From Symbiobacterium sp. (GTDB lineage Bacteria; Bacillota; Sulfobacillia; UBA995; UBA9673): a stretch of DNA of 44,427 nt. Below, piece by piece: positions 25,161 to 33,041 of the stretch (its first letter is position 1; every line of letters begins with the position of its first letter). The translations under genes were made by a program, and so were the position numbers. Location: positions 1 through 44,427 of the forward strand of contig DYFB01000039.1 in assembly GCA_020725405.1 (NCBI GenBank), read 5' to 3'. The notes beneath the pieces were generated by a model. The model saw only the letters and a program-made list of their open reading frames with translations. It had not been told where the DNA came from and searched no databases.

Positions 25161-26510
25161 TCACCCCCCGGCCGGCCGCCGCTTCGGCTCCGAGATTCCC
25201 GGCTCTCTAAGGTAGAGAGGTTGCAGGGTGAAGGGGTCTTCTCCTGCCCGCCCGTGAAGGAAACGGTCGCGGGCCAGAAGGACCAGGTCGACGGCTGACG
25301 GGTGCTCGGGGCCGGGTTCGAGGAGCGCGAGGTCCCTCGTGGCGAGGGCCGCGGCGAGTTCGGCCCGGTAGACGACGGCGCCGCTCCCGGCGGGAGCCAC
25401 GGCGGCGGGCCCGTCCCGCGCTGCGGCCCGGAGCGCGCCGGCCAAGGCCCCGGCCACTTCCTCCACCGGTCCGGCGGCGTAGCGGGTGGCGGTGGCGGCC
25501 GCGACCGGCGGCGGGCTGAGGGGCAAGGGGTCGGGCGTCCCGAGGTAGACCGCCCCGTAGACCTCCCCGCGCCTGGCGTCGATGAGAGCCACCGCCGCTT
25601 CCGAGCGTCGGAGGGCGCTCCGGGCGAGAAGGTCGAGGGTGGAGACCCCGACCAGAGGCCGCCCGAGGGCGTAGGCCAGGGCCTTCGCCGAGGCCAGGCC
25701 GATCTTTACGCCGGTGAAGGACCCCGGACCGGTGGCCGCCGCGATGAGCTGGAGGTCCCCGGGGTTCATCCCGGCCGTCCTGAGCAAGTCCCGGAGGCTG
25801 TCAGTCAGATTCTCGGCCAGGAGCTCGCCCTCCGCGGGGCTCCAGAAGAGCTCGTGAACCGCGTCGCCGGCCATCACCGCCAGGCTCCGGGCCAGAGTGG
25901 ACGTGTCCAGGCCCAGGACCCGGTTGGGATAGCTCTGGCCGGAAGGAAGATCGAGAGCGCGGTACAGGTCCTCGTGTCGGTCTTCGGGCGCCCGAGCCCG
26001 CCGGGGGGGCGGGTCCTCGCGGTCGGCGGGAGGTCTGAGACCGGTGACGGAGATGAGCCGGGTTCCGGCGTCCGCAGCGCTGGGGACGGTTATCTTCACC
26101 TCGTAGCGGTGAGCGGGAAGAAATGGGTCCGCTTTTTCGGCCCACTCCACAATGGCCACGGCCGGCCCGAAGAAGAGGTCGCGCCAGTCCAGGTCGGCGA
26201 CCTCCTCCGGTCCCAGGCGGTAGAGGTCGACATGGCGCACCGGCAGGCGACCCCGGTACTCGCGGACAAGGGTGAAGGTGGGGCTGCCGATCTGGTCCTC
26301 GACCCCGAGACCCCGCGCGAGACCCCGGGCGAATACCGTCTTTCCCGCTCCGAGGGGTCCGCTCAAGGCGACGACGTCGCCCGGCCCGATACGCGCACCA
26401 AGGGACTCGCCGAGGGCCTCCGTCTCAGCCTCGCAGTGGGTCAGGACCGTCAGGGGCAACCTGATCGGCGGGGACGGCCCGCCTCTGGCCGGGGACAACG
26501 TCGAGGGCAC
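25161..26510 (-). CDS. TsaE-TsaB fusion protein of the t6A pathway
   Basis: One uninterrupted frame of 449 aa encodes two proteins that are usually separate. Residues about 20-155 are TsaE, an ATPase with Walker A GPLGAGKT (51-58), IGSPTFTLVREY and VDLYRLGPEEVADLDWRDLF. Residues about 197-449 are TsaB (VLGLDTSTLARSLAVMAG, AATGPGSFTGVKIGLASAKA), the inactive ASKHA partner that dimerises with TsaD. A proline- and charge-rich linker of about 40 residues joins them. TsaB, TsaD and TsaE assemble into one complex, so fixing stoichiometry by fusion is plausible. The start (GTG 26510) lacks a clear ribosome binding site, and internal TTG codons are alternatives. Confidence 0.88.
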   Translation of the reverse strand: MPSTLSPARGGPSPPIRLPLTVLTHCEAETEALGESLGARIGPGDVVALSGPLGAGKTVFARGLARGLGVEDQIGSPTFTLVREYRGRLPVRHVDLYRLGPEEVADLDWRDLFFGPAVAIVEWAEKADPFLPAHRYEVKITVPSAADAGTRLISVTGLRPPADREDPPPRRARAPEDRHEDLYRALDLPSGQSYPNRVLGLDTSTLARSLAVMAGDAVHELFWSPAEGELLAENLTDSLRDLLRTAGMNPGDLQLIAAATGPGSFTGVKIGLASAKALAYALGRPLVGVSTLDLLARSALRRSEAAVALIDARRGEVYGAVYLGTPDPLPLSPPPVAAATATRYAAGPVEEVAGALAGALRAAARDGPAAVAPAGSGAVVYRAELAAALATRDLALLEPGPEHPSAVDLVLLARDRFLHGRAGEDPFTLQPLYLREPGISEPKRRPAGG

Positions 26511-26614
26511 CTCCGCGTTGGAGTGCGTTCCGGCGTGGACTACGTGCTAGCGTGGCCCTGTCCGGCGGGAACAATTCGCAGGTTGGATGAGGTTCCCTTC
26601 CTCAGCCGGGCCGG

Positions 26615-27400
26615 CTACCGCGCAGGGTCGAGCCGCCTGTCGCGCAGGGTCTCCCACTCCGCCCTCACGGCCTTCATGTCCTGCCAGACGTCCCGCTTCT
26701 TCGACGGGTCGCGGAGCAGGGCCGCCGGATGGAAAGTCGGCATGACCTTGGCCCTCCCGAACATGTACCAGCGCCCGCGGTCACGGGTGATACGGAGGTC
26801 CCTCCCAAGCAGGGACTGGGCGGCTGAGGCCCCGAGACAGACGATGATGGCCGGGTCGATGAGGGCCAGCCGCCGGTCGAGCCAGACGCGACAGGCAGCG
26901 ACCTCGTCGGGGAAAGGCGGCCGGTTGTCCGGGGGCCGGCAGAGGACCGTGTTTGTGATATAGACCTCCTCTCGCCGGAAACCGACGGCGAGAAGTATCT
27001 TGTCGAGAAGCTGTCCCGCAGGACCGACGAAAGGACGACCCAGCTCGTCTTCGACCGCGCCGGGACCCTCGCCGAGAAAGAGGATGTCAGCCCGGGGGTC
27101 TCCCTCGCCGAAGACCACTCCGCGGCACCCGAGGCGGAGGCCGCAGCGCCGGCACTGCCGGGCCAGTCCGGCCAGGTCCTCGAGAGAGCCGACCCCGCCT
27201 CCCGGGTCCGGCGGGTCGGTCCCGCCGTCAGGGGCGCCCGTCCCCTCCCGGCGTTCCCACTGCAGGCCGGGCGTCTGGGTGACCCCTGACACGGCCTGTC
27301 CGTCCTCGGCGCCAGCCGCGGCGGTCCCTGCCTTGTCCCCGGCGTCCGGGGCGGTCTCAAAGAGGGATAGCTGCTCCGTCCGGTCCATCCGGCCGGTCAC
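26615..27400 (-). CDS. Type-4 (Fe-S) uracil-DNA glycosylase
   Basis: The 261-aa enzyme excises uracil from DNA and belongs to the family 4/5 UDG branch with a 4Fe-4S cluster. The cluster ligands are visible as Cys83, Cys86, Cys154 and Cys170. Active-site motifs are FLGEGPGAVEDELGRPFVG and MPTFHPAALLRDP. The first 70 residues are a low-complexity extension absent from most members, though RTEQLSLFE resembles a sliding-clamp-binding QLxLF motif at the N-terminus. GTG 27400 (or ATG 27388) starts 12 bases after the upstream gene ends, so it is part of the long operon. Such enzymes are common in thermophiles. Confidence 0.92.
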   Translation of the reverse strand: MTGRMDRTEQLSLFETAPDAGDKAGTAAAGAEDGQAVSGVTQTPGLQWERREGTGAPDGGTDPPDPGGGVGSLEDLAGLARQCRRCGLRLGCRGVVFGEGDPRADILFLGEGPGAVEDELGRPFVGPAGQLLDKILLAVGFRREEVYITNTVLCRPPDNRPPFPDEVAACRVWLDRRLALIDPAIIVCLGASAAQSLLGRDLRITRDRGRWYMFGRAKVMPTFHPAALLRDPSKKRDVWQDMKAVRAEWETLRDRRLDPAR

Positions 27401-27411
27401 AGGCCTCAGCC

Positions 27412-28533
27412 CTAGCCCTCGATGATCTCCACGTTCGCCCGCGGGACCGTGACCGTCTCGCCCGAGGCGAGCCTGGCCTTGAGGATGCGGACCCTGGCCT
27501 CGGTCTCGATCACGGTGAGCTCCAGCGGAAGCTCGGTCACCGTCCCGAGCTGCCCGAAATACGGCTCCCGGATGAGGCGGATGGGGGTTCCCGGCACTAG
27601 CCCCTGCACGGCCTCTTCCTTGTCTGCCGGGCGGGTCGACCGGTAGCCGGAGACGATGATCTCCGGCCGCATGACCCCGGCGCGGATCTGCGTCGCGCCG
27701 GTCACCGAGGCCTCGTAGCCGTCAAGACTCTTGAGGATTTCAAAGGTCTTGTCGGCCATGCGCATCGGCCCGAAACCCTCGGTAACGATAAGAGTCGTGG
27801 GGACGTCCTCATGACCGGTGATGGCGACCCCGATATCGTAGCCGAGGTACTCGACAAGGTCGGTATCGATGATCCCCCCGGCCACGAGAGCCTTCACCCC
27901 GCTCGCCGCCGCCTTGGCGATGGCTTCACCGGTGAGGAGCGAACCGCCGACAACGATGGCCCCGCGACACTCGCCGTCGATGTCCGCCGCCGTGAGAGGC
28001 TTCTCCGGACCCTTCGCCCGAACCCGGATGGGACCGAAGGTTTCGCCCCCCACGCCGAAGATGCCCTGGATGTAAGCCCCGGTCGTCTCGATGACGACGC
28101 CCTCACGCGGTAGGATTTCGACGACCTTGCCGCTGATATAGGCGGTCATCTCCAGGGGTATGGGGGGTTCCCTCAGGGTGACCTGGCCGGAGATGTCCGA
28201 TATGCGCTCGATGGTCCCGTCGCAGGGGGCCTTGACCTGTCTCCTCAGGAGCCCGAAGAAGCTGGCCGACCGGGCGATGACCTCTCCTTCGCTGACCCAG
28301 TCACCTTCCTTCTTGAGCATGGCCTCCGGCACCTCGGCCGGGATAAGGGAGAGGCTGTTGGCCACGTTCAGGGTCTGGGGGTCGCCTGGAAGCTCGGTGC
28401 GGGCGACGACCGTGTCCGGCTTGACTTCGTCGCCGAGCTTGACCAGAACGTCCCCGAGGATGGGCAGCCGGCGCTGCCTTCTCAGAACCTCTCGATCGGT
28501 GACCTTGAGACCCGGCGTGTAGGCGTGAGCCAT
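27412..28533 (-). CDS. Barrel-sandwich/KOW-like partner protein, copy A
   Basis: I know no experimental role for this family. The 373-aa protein begins with two biotinyl/lipoyl-like barrel-sandwich stretches (LPILGDVLVKLGDEVKPDTV and VKAPCDGTIERISDISGQV). A conserved middle follows: IEGE-type CRGAIVVGGSLLTGEAIA, GVAITGHEDVPTTLIVTEGF and GATQIRAGVMRPEIIV. It ends in a KOW-like SH3 barrel (YFGQLGTVTELPLELTVIET, VPRANVEII). No lysine in a biotin/lipoyl MKM-type motif is visible. ATG 28533 follows GGAGGAGA, 14 bases after the MutL-like gene. Paralogue B at 31689-33041 shares the same order of motifs next to a second MutL-like ATPase. Confidence 0.75.
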   Translation of the reverse strand: MAHAYTPGLKVTDREVLRRQRRLPILGDVLVKLGDEVKPDTVVARTELPGDPQTLNVANSLSLIPAEVPEAMLKKEGDWVSEGEVIARSASFFGLLRRQVKAPCDGTIERISDISGQVTLREPPIPLEMTAYISGKVVEILPREGVVIETTGAYIQGIFGVGGETFGPIRVRAKGPEKPLTAADIDGECRGAIVVGGSLLTGEAIAKAAASGVKALVAGGIIDTDLVEYLGYDIGVAITGHEDVPTTLIVTEGFGPMRMADKTFEILKSLDGYEASVTGATQIRAGVMRPEIIVSGYRSTRPADKEEAVQGLVPGTPIRLIREPYFGQLGTVTELPLELTVIETEARVRILKARLASGETVTVPRANVEIIEG

Positions 28534-28547
28534 CTGGTCTCCTCCCC

Positions 28548-30398
28548 CTATCTCGCTACGAGTCGGTTCAGGGGCTCCTCCGGATAGACATCCAGAGCCC
28601 GGAACCACTCGATGAGCTTCTTGGCCCGTTCGTCCGGCTGGTCGCTGAGAACGAGCGGGCGACCGCGTCCGTCGAGGATGAGCCCGCATGTCCCGCCCTC
28701 CACGTTCGTCTCGAGGCGGTGCCCGGGTCCGGCCCCGACATCGTAGCCGCGGGCCGGCTGCACGGTTATGGTCACCGTCTCGTTCTCAGGCAGGCTGATG
28801 CGCTTCATCTCCCCGTAGTTGACGGCCTCGTCGAACGAGCCGCCGCCGGGCAGGGTGCCCTTCACCCTGACGACCTCTGTCGCGGTCCGACCCGAAGCCG
28901 GACCCACGGGGGCAATGGCTGTGCCCAGGCGGATGAGGCAGTCGCGCTCGAAGACCTGAGCCGAGGCCTCGGGGTGGACAGTAGCCAAGACACCGAGCTG
29001 CGGCATCATGAAGATGCTGTCCACCGCAAGCCTGGTCACACCCTCAACCTGGAACCCGTCGATGAGCATGAGCGCGGCCTGGACCCGGCGCGGGGCGTGG
29101 GAAAGGACCCCGCCGCTCCCGATAAGTAGGCCGAGGTTCATCATATCGATCAGGCTCGACGCCCCGACGTGCCGCTGCTCCATGAACCGGTCGAAGGTGC
29201 CGCCGCGCGCGACGCCCTTGAGGCCGGTGGCCAATGTCTTGTGGTGTTCGAAGGCCAGGGAGAGAGCCTCGCGGGAGATGGCCTGCTCGATAAGAAGCTC
29301 CTCCAGAGTCTGGGGGATGGTCGTGGGGCGGATCATCTTGTTCCGGATGCGGTTCCGCAGGTCGCCCTCGTCGATGGCGAACGGGAGCCAGCGCTTGATG
29401 CGCTCGAGCCCCGCCTCGAGGAGAACGTTGCAGATGCTGTAGCTCATCCCGAGGTTGGCGCTGACGGTCCGGTTGAAGGTCTCCGCGAAGTAGGAGAAGA
29501 CGTCTGTCGTGGCTCCGCCGATGTCCACCCCGATGACGGTGATGCCCCGCTCCTTGCCGACCGTCTCGACGAGGCTGCCGACGGCCGCTGGCGTAGGCAT
29601 GATGGGGACCGGGGTCCACTTCATGAGCTTGTCGTACCCGGGCGCCTGGGCCATGACGTGCTCCATGAAAAGATTGTGGATTTCCTCACGGGCCGGGCCG
29701 AGCACCTCGACTTCGAGGACCGGCCTCAGGTTGGAGACGACCCGGAGGTCCATGGCCTCGCCGAGCGTCTCGGCGATGTGGGAGGTGGCATCCTTGTTCC
29801 CCGCGTAAATGATAGGCAGCTTGAAGCCTATGCCCAGCCTGGGCTTGGGCTCGGCGGCCGCGATAAGCTCGGCGATCTCGACAACGTGCTTCTTCGTCCC
29901 ACCGTCGATGCCACCGGAGAGCAGTATCATGTCCGGGCGAAGGTGACGGATGCGCTGGATCTTATGGTGCGGCTTACGGCCGTCGTTCACGGCGATGACG
30001 TCCATGACGATGGCCCCGGCACCAAGGGCGGCGCGTTCGGCGCTCTCGGCCGTCATGGTCTTGACGACGCCGGCGACCATCATCTGGAGCCCGCCGCCTG
30101 CACTGGACGTGGAGAGATAGACGTCCACGCCCGCCTCGCCCTTCTGCGGGGTGATGACCCCGTTCTCACTCAGGAGCTTCCTGCCGGTAAGCTCCTCGAT
30201 CTCCCTGATGGCGTTGCGGGCGCCCATGGTCACGTCCTCGAAGGGCTTCTCGACCGTGGTCGGGGCCTCGCCCCGGACCACCAACCGGTAGGCTCCGTCG
30301 CGCTTCTCGATGAGGATGGCCTTCGTCGTGGTGCTCCCGCAGTCGGTCGCCAGGATGGAATCGATCCGCCTACCGAGCTCGAACTTGGCCCGAGCCAT
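28548..30398 (-). CDS. MutL/GlmL-like ASKHA ATPase, copy A
   Basis: The 616-aa protein is an actin/hexokinase-fold ATPase of the GlmL/MutL type (PF13941-like). Nucleotide motifs are phosphate-1 TDCGSTTTKAILIE (residues 18-31), phosphate-2 GVDIGGATTDVFS (290-302) and adenosine motif GSGGVLSH (427-434). Classical GlmL proteins reactivate B12-dependent glutamate mutase and are about 460 aa. This one has an added C-terminal beta-rich domain of about 120 residues ending GGTCGLILDGRGRPL. No mutase gene is present, so the classical role is unlikely. ATG 30398 follows GAGAGGGGGAA; the 118-residue in-frame extension is rejected. The copy at 33013-34929 is closely similar throughout. Confidence 0.85.
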   Translation of the reverse strand: MARAKFELGRRIDSILATDCGSTTTKAILIEKRDGAYRLVVRGEAPTTVEKPFEDVTMGARNAIREIEELTGRKLLSENGVITPQKGEAGVDVYLSTSSAGGGLQMMVAGVVKTMTAESAERAALGAGAIVMDVIAVNDGRKPHHKIQRIRHLRPDMILLSGGIDGGTKKHVVEIAELIAAAEPKPRLGIGFKLPIIYAGNKDATSHIAETLGEAMDLRVVSNLRPVLEVEVLGPAREEIHNLFMEHVMAQAPGYDKLMKWTPVPIMPTPAAVGSLVETVGKERGITVIGVDIGGATTDVFSYFAETFNRTVSANLGMSYSICNVLLEAGLERIKRWLPFAIDEGDLRNRIRNKMIRPTTIPQTLEELLIEQAISREALSLAFEHHKTLATGLKGVARGGTFDRFMEQRHVGASSLIDMMNLGLLIGSGGVLSHAPRRVQAALMLIDGFQVEGVTRLAVDSIFMMPQLGVLATVHPEASAQVFERDCLIRLGTAIAPVGPASGRTATEVVRVKGTLPGGGSFDEAVNYGEMKRISLPENETVTITVQPARGYDVGAGPGHRLETNVEGGTCGLILDGRGRPLVLSDQPDERAKKLIEWFRALDVYPEEPLNRLVAR

Positions 30399-30495
30399 CT
30401 GCTTCCCCCTCTCGGTTTCTCCCCTTAGACCGGGCGCTGAGCCGGGACCGGCGCGGGCGCCCGCCGCCCCGCTCCGCGGCGGGGTTTGGGTCAGG

Positions 30496-31005
30496 TTATC
30501 TCTCGTTTGGCTCCCCGCCGGAACCGCGGTCAGAGCCTGCCGTGCTCTCCGGACCGGCGGAACCCCGGTCAGCGGTGGCCGCTCCTTCCGGGCCGCCGGG
30601 GGCTTCCCCGCCTCCGGCGCCCGCATCCGGGCCGGGTTCGGGGTCGAGCCCCAAGGCCCGGCGCTTCCGGGCCAGAGCCCGTGCCCTCCGCTCCTGTCGG
30701 AGGGCCCTCTCCTGCCTGACGCGCTCCTCCTCCAGCTCCTGAAGGCGCTCAACCAGAATCATGACCGCGTCCTTGTCCTGGAGAATCTGGCCGTAGTGGT
30801 CGACCATGGGGAAGAGGACTCCGAGCCCGGGAGAGAGCACATGCAGGGTGTTGCCGGCGATGCGACCGAGGTGCTTGTGCCCCTCGAGGAAGAGCATGGC
30901 CGGTGTCGCCATCCCTAGCTTGAAAATCCTCTGGGCCACGCTCTCGATAATCTGGTCCCGCTGCTCGGGGGTCATGTCGAACAGCGGAGGCATACCCTCG
31001 TGCAT
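30496..31005 (-). CDS. Small helical module protein, copy A
   Basis: The 169-aa product has a conserved helical core of about 80 residues (IIESVAQRIFKLGMATPAML, EGHKHLGRIAGNTLHVLSP). A coiled-coil-like basic stretch follows (ERLQELEEERVRQERALRQE) and an acidic, Gly/Pro-rich tail. No family is recognised. The core aligns with the neighbouring gene product at 31012-31539 (for example TPAMLFLEGHKHL against TAGIFMAESAKPL), so the two are paralogues. The hydrophobic face could bind membrane or a partner. ATG 31005 follows AGGTGAGAAGCG, seven bases after copy B ends. Confidence 0.7.
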   Translation of the reverse strand: MHEGMPPLFDMTPEQRDQIIESVAQRIFKLGMATPAMLFLEGHKHLGRIAGNTLHVLSPGLGVLFPMVDHYGQILQDKDAVMILVERLQELEEERVRQERALRQERRARALARKRRALGLDPEPGPDAGAGGGEAPGGPEGAATADRGSAGPESTAGSDRGSGGEPNER

Positions 31006-31011
31006 CGCTTC

Positions 31012-31539
31012 TCACCTCGCACTCGAATTCGGTCCCGCCGGCCCGGTCTCCTCTTGTCCCGCCCGTCCGGTCTCCTCTTGTCCGGACCGCCCCGTCGCCG
31101 TCTGTCCGGCCGGCGCGCCGCGAGCCTCCAGAACCTCTATGCGCCTGATGAAGCGCTCGAGATTCCGGCGGTTCTCGAGGAGGGAGGCCGCGTTCGCCAC
31201 TCGCTGCTCGCCCAGGATAAAGCCGAAGTGAGGAGTTAGGAAGTGAAGACCCTGAGCGAACAGGTAGGACAGCGGCTTCGCGCTCTCGGCCATGAAGATT
31301 CCCGCCGTGCCGAAACCCTGTCGGGACACCATTTCAGCGAAGGAGTCGATAATGTCCTCCTCTTTCTCCCGCCGGTCCGTCTCGCTGGAGTCCTGAAGGG
31401 AGCCGGCTCTCTCCAGGAGAATCCCGAGGGCCCGCCACAGGCCCCTAGCGGACCGCAATCCGGCACGCTCCCCGAGGAGTCCGCCAGTGCCGCCGGACCC
31501 AACTGCGCCCAAGCGATCGCGGGCGGCGTGTTTCCGCAC
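31012..31539 (-). CDS. Small helical module protein, copy B
   Basis: The product (175 aa from GTG 31539) has a variable N-terminus and the paired-family core (IIDSFAEMVSRQGFGTAGIF, SYLFAQGLHFLTPHFGFILG). A helix follows (LLENRRNLERFIRRIEVLEA) and a low-complexity tail with a short Gln/Glu/Thr/Gly repeat (RSGQEETGRAGQEETGPAG). Function is unknown. An in-frame TTG at 31569 is an alternative start, but its GGAGGG touches the codon. It is preceded, after a 149-base gap, by barrel-sandwich copy B. That gap holds a perfect 14-bp palindrome CCTTCCCGGGAAGG (31597-31610). Confidence 0.65.
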   Translation of the reverse strand: MRKHAARDRLGAVGSGGTGGLLGERAGLRSARGLWRALGILLERAGSLQDSSETDRREKEEDIIDSFAEMVSRQGFGTAGIFMAESAKPLSYLFAQGLHFLTPHFGFILGEQRVANAASLLENRRNLERFIRRIEVLEARGAPAGQTATGRSGQEETGRAGQEETGPAGPNSSAR

Positions 31540-31688
31540 ATGGCTTTCCCCGCTGCCGCTGTCCGTCAACCCTCCGCACCTCCCGGAAGCTGAACTCCTT
31601 CCCGGGAAGGGTGCGCAGACGGCCTTCCGCTTATTAGGGAGCCGGCGCTCGACGGAGTCGTCAGGCGCGGCCGCGGACCCGCCCGCCC

Positions 31689-33041
31689 TCAGAGAAGCTC
31701 AATGTTCGCCCTCGGCACAAGCACCCTGGCCCCGTCCTGCAGCTCGACCACGGCCACCGGCACCTTGGCCTCGGACTCGATAACCTCGGGCTGGCGAGGG
31801 AGCTCGACGACCGTCCCCTTGGCGCCGAAGTAGGGCTCGTTGATGATTCTGACCGGCAGACCCGGCTCGAGGTCCTCCCCGACCTCCCGCTCGACGGCGA
31901 ACTCCCCGCTGTAGTCGGGAAACGGGATGATGACTTCGGGCCTGATGGCCCCGGCCCGGATCTGGGTCGCCCCGTTGATGCAGGCGAGCCGCCCCTGGAC
32001 GGCCTTGAGGGTATAGAAGACGTCGGCCCGCATCTCCAGGCGGCCGAAGCCCTCCATGAGAATGAGGGTCATGTCGATGTCTTCCTGGCCGGTAATGCCC
32101 ACACCGAGCTTCACGCCGAGGGACTGGACGACATTGAGGTAGCTGGCGGTGCCGGTGATGACTCCGCGGGCTCCCACGTCGATAGCCTTCTTAAGGGCCT
32201 GGTTGGTGGCCATGGCCCCGCCGACGACGATCTTGCCCTCGCACTCCGGGGTGATCCGGTCCTCGGTGAGATCGTCGCCGGGGCCGTCGACCACGATCAG
32301 AAGCTCCCCGTGCCGCTCCTTGCCGACACCGAATATGCCGGTGAGTCGGATTCCCGGGGTCTCGACGACCGCACCGCGCTGCGGGATGACCGACGCGACC
32401 CGGCCCTGGAGGTAGGCGTCGACAACAACTTCCTTAAAGGGGCGGGCGATGGTTACAAAGCCGGTCTGATAGTTGACGTTGGTCACGACCCCCGAAACCG
32501 GAGCCTTGGCGGTGCGGGTATAGTAGGCGGCCATGTCGCCCTTCTTGGCGATGATCTCGCCCCTCTTCACCTCGTCCCCGACCTTGGCCAGCATGAAACG
32601 CTCGAGGTCTCTCGGCCGGCAGCCGAGGTCGAAGGCGACGTCGAAGTCCACCGGCGGCTCCTCTTTCCCGAAGAGCTCGCGGATAACGACCCGGCCCGAC
32701 CGGTCGGAGATGTCCTCGATGACCCCGTCGGTCGGACACTCGAGCTCCTTCGCCCCGTAGATACCACCGGCCTTCCCCCGGGCGATAACCTCCTTGACCT
32801 TGACGCTGTCGCCGACCTTCTTGAGCATGCAGCTCGACAGCTCGGAGTCGGGGACGCCGAGAAGCCGCGCGACAGGAACAACCCACGGGATGCCGGGCCG
32901 GAGGCTGATCTTGGCCACGTGGGAGGTCGGGCTGACCTCCTGTCCCGGCTCGACCAGGACCTCCCCCGGGAGCGGCAGGAGACGCGATTTCTTGATCAGC
33001 GAGATGTGGGTCTTAACGACGGAATCGAGCGAGTAGTCCAT
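31689..33041 (-). CDS. Barrel-sandwich/KOW-like partner protein, copy B
   Basis: This 450-aa paralogue of the protein at 27412-28533 is longer because it carries an extra barrel-sandwich unit: LPLPGEVLVEPGQEVSPTSH, ECPTDGVIEDISDRSGRVV and KAPVSGVVTNVNYQTGFVTI. It shares the middle block (CEGKIVVGGAMATNQALKKA, GVGITGQEDIDMTLILMEGF, GATQIRAGAIRPEVII) and ends with a KOW-like YFGAKGTVVELPRQPEVIES and VPRANIELL. ATG 33041 lies behind AAAGGAGGG. It overlaps the end of the MutL-like B gene by 29 bases, so the pair is probably co-translated and the proteins likely interact. Function is unknown. Confidence 0.75.
   Translation of the reverse strand: MDYSLDSVVKTHISLIKKSRLLPLPGEVLVEPGQEVSPTSHVAKISLRPGIPWVVPVARLLGVPDSELSSCMLKKVGDSVKVKEVIARGKAGGIYGAKELECPTDGVIEDISDRSGRVVIRELFGKEEPPVDFDVAFDLGCRPRDLERFMLAKVGDEVKRGEIIAKKGDMAAYYTRTAKAPVSGVVTNVNYQTGFVTIARPFKEVVVDAYLQGRVASVIPQRGAVVETPGIRLTGIFGVGKERHGELLIVVDGPGDDLTEDRITPECEGKIVVGGAMATNQALKKAIDVGARGVITGTASYLNVVQSLGVKLGVGITGQEDIDMTLILMEGFGRLEMRADVFYTLKAVQGRLACINGATQIRAGAIRPEVIIPFPDYSGEFAVEREVGEDLEPGLPVRIINEPYFGAKGTVVELPRQPEVIESEAKVPVAVVELQDGARVLVPRANIELL

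Noticed and set aside
29169-30428. Plus-strand open frame opposite MutL-like copy A
   Set aside because: It is antisense to a conserved ATPase and its peptide shows no domain pattern.
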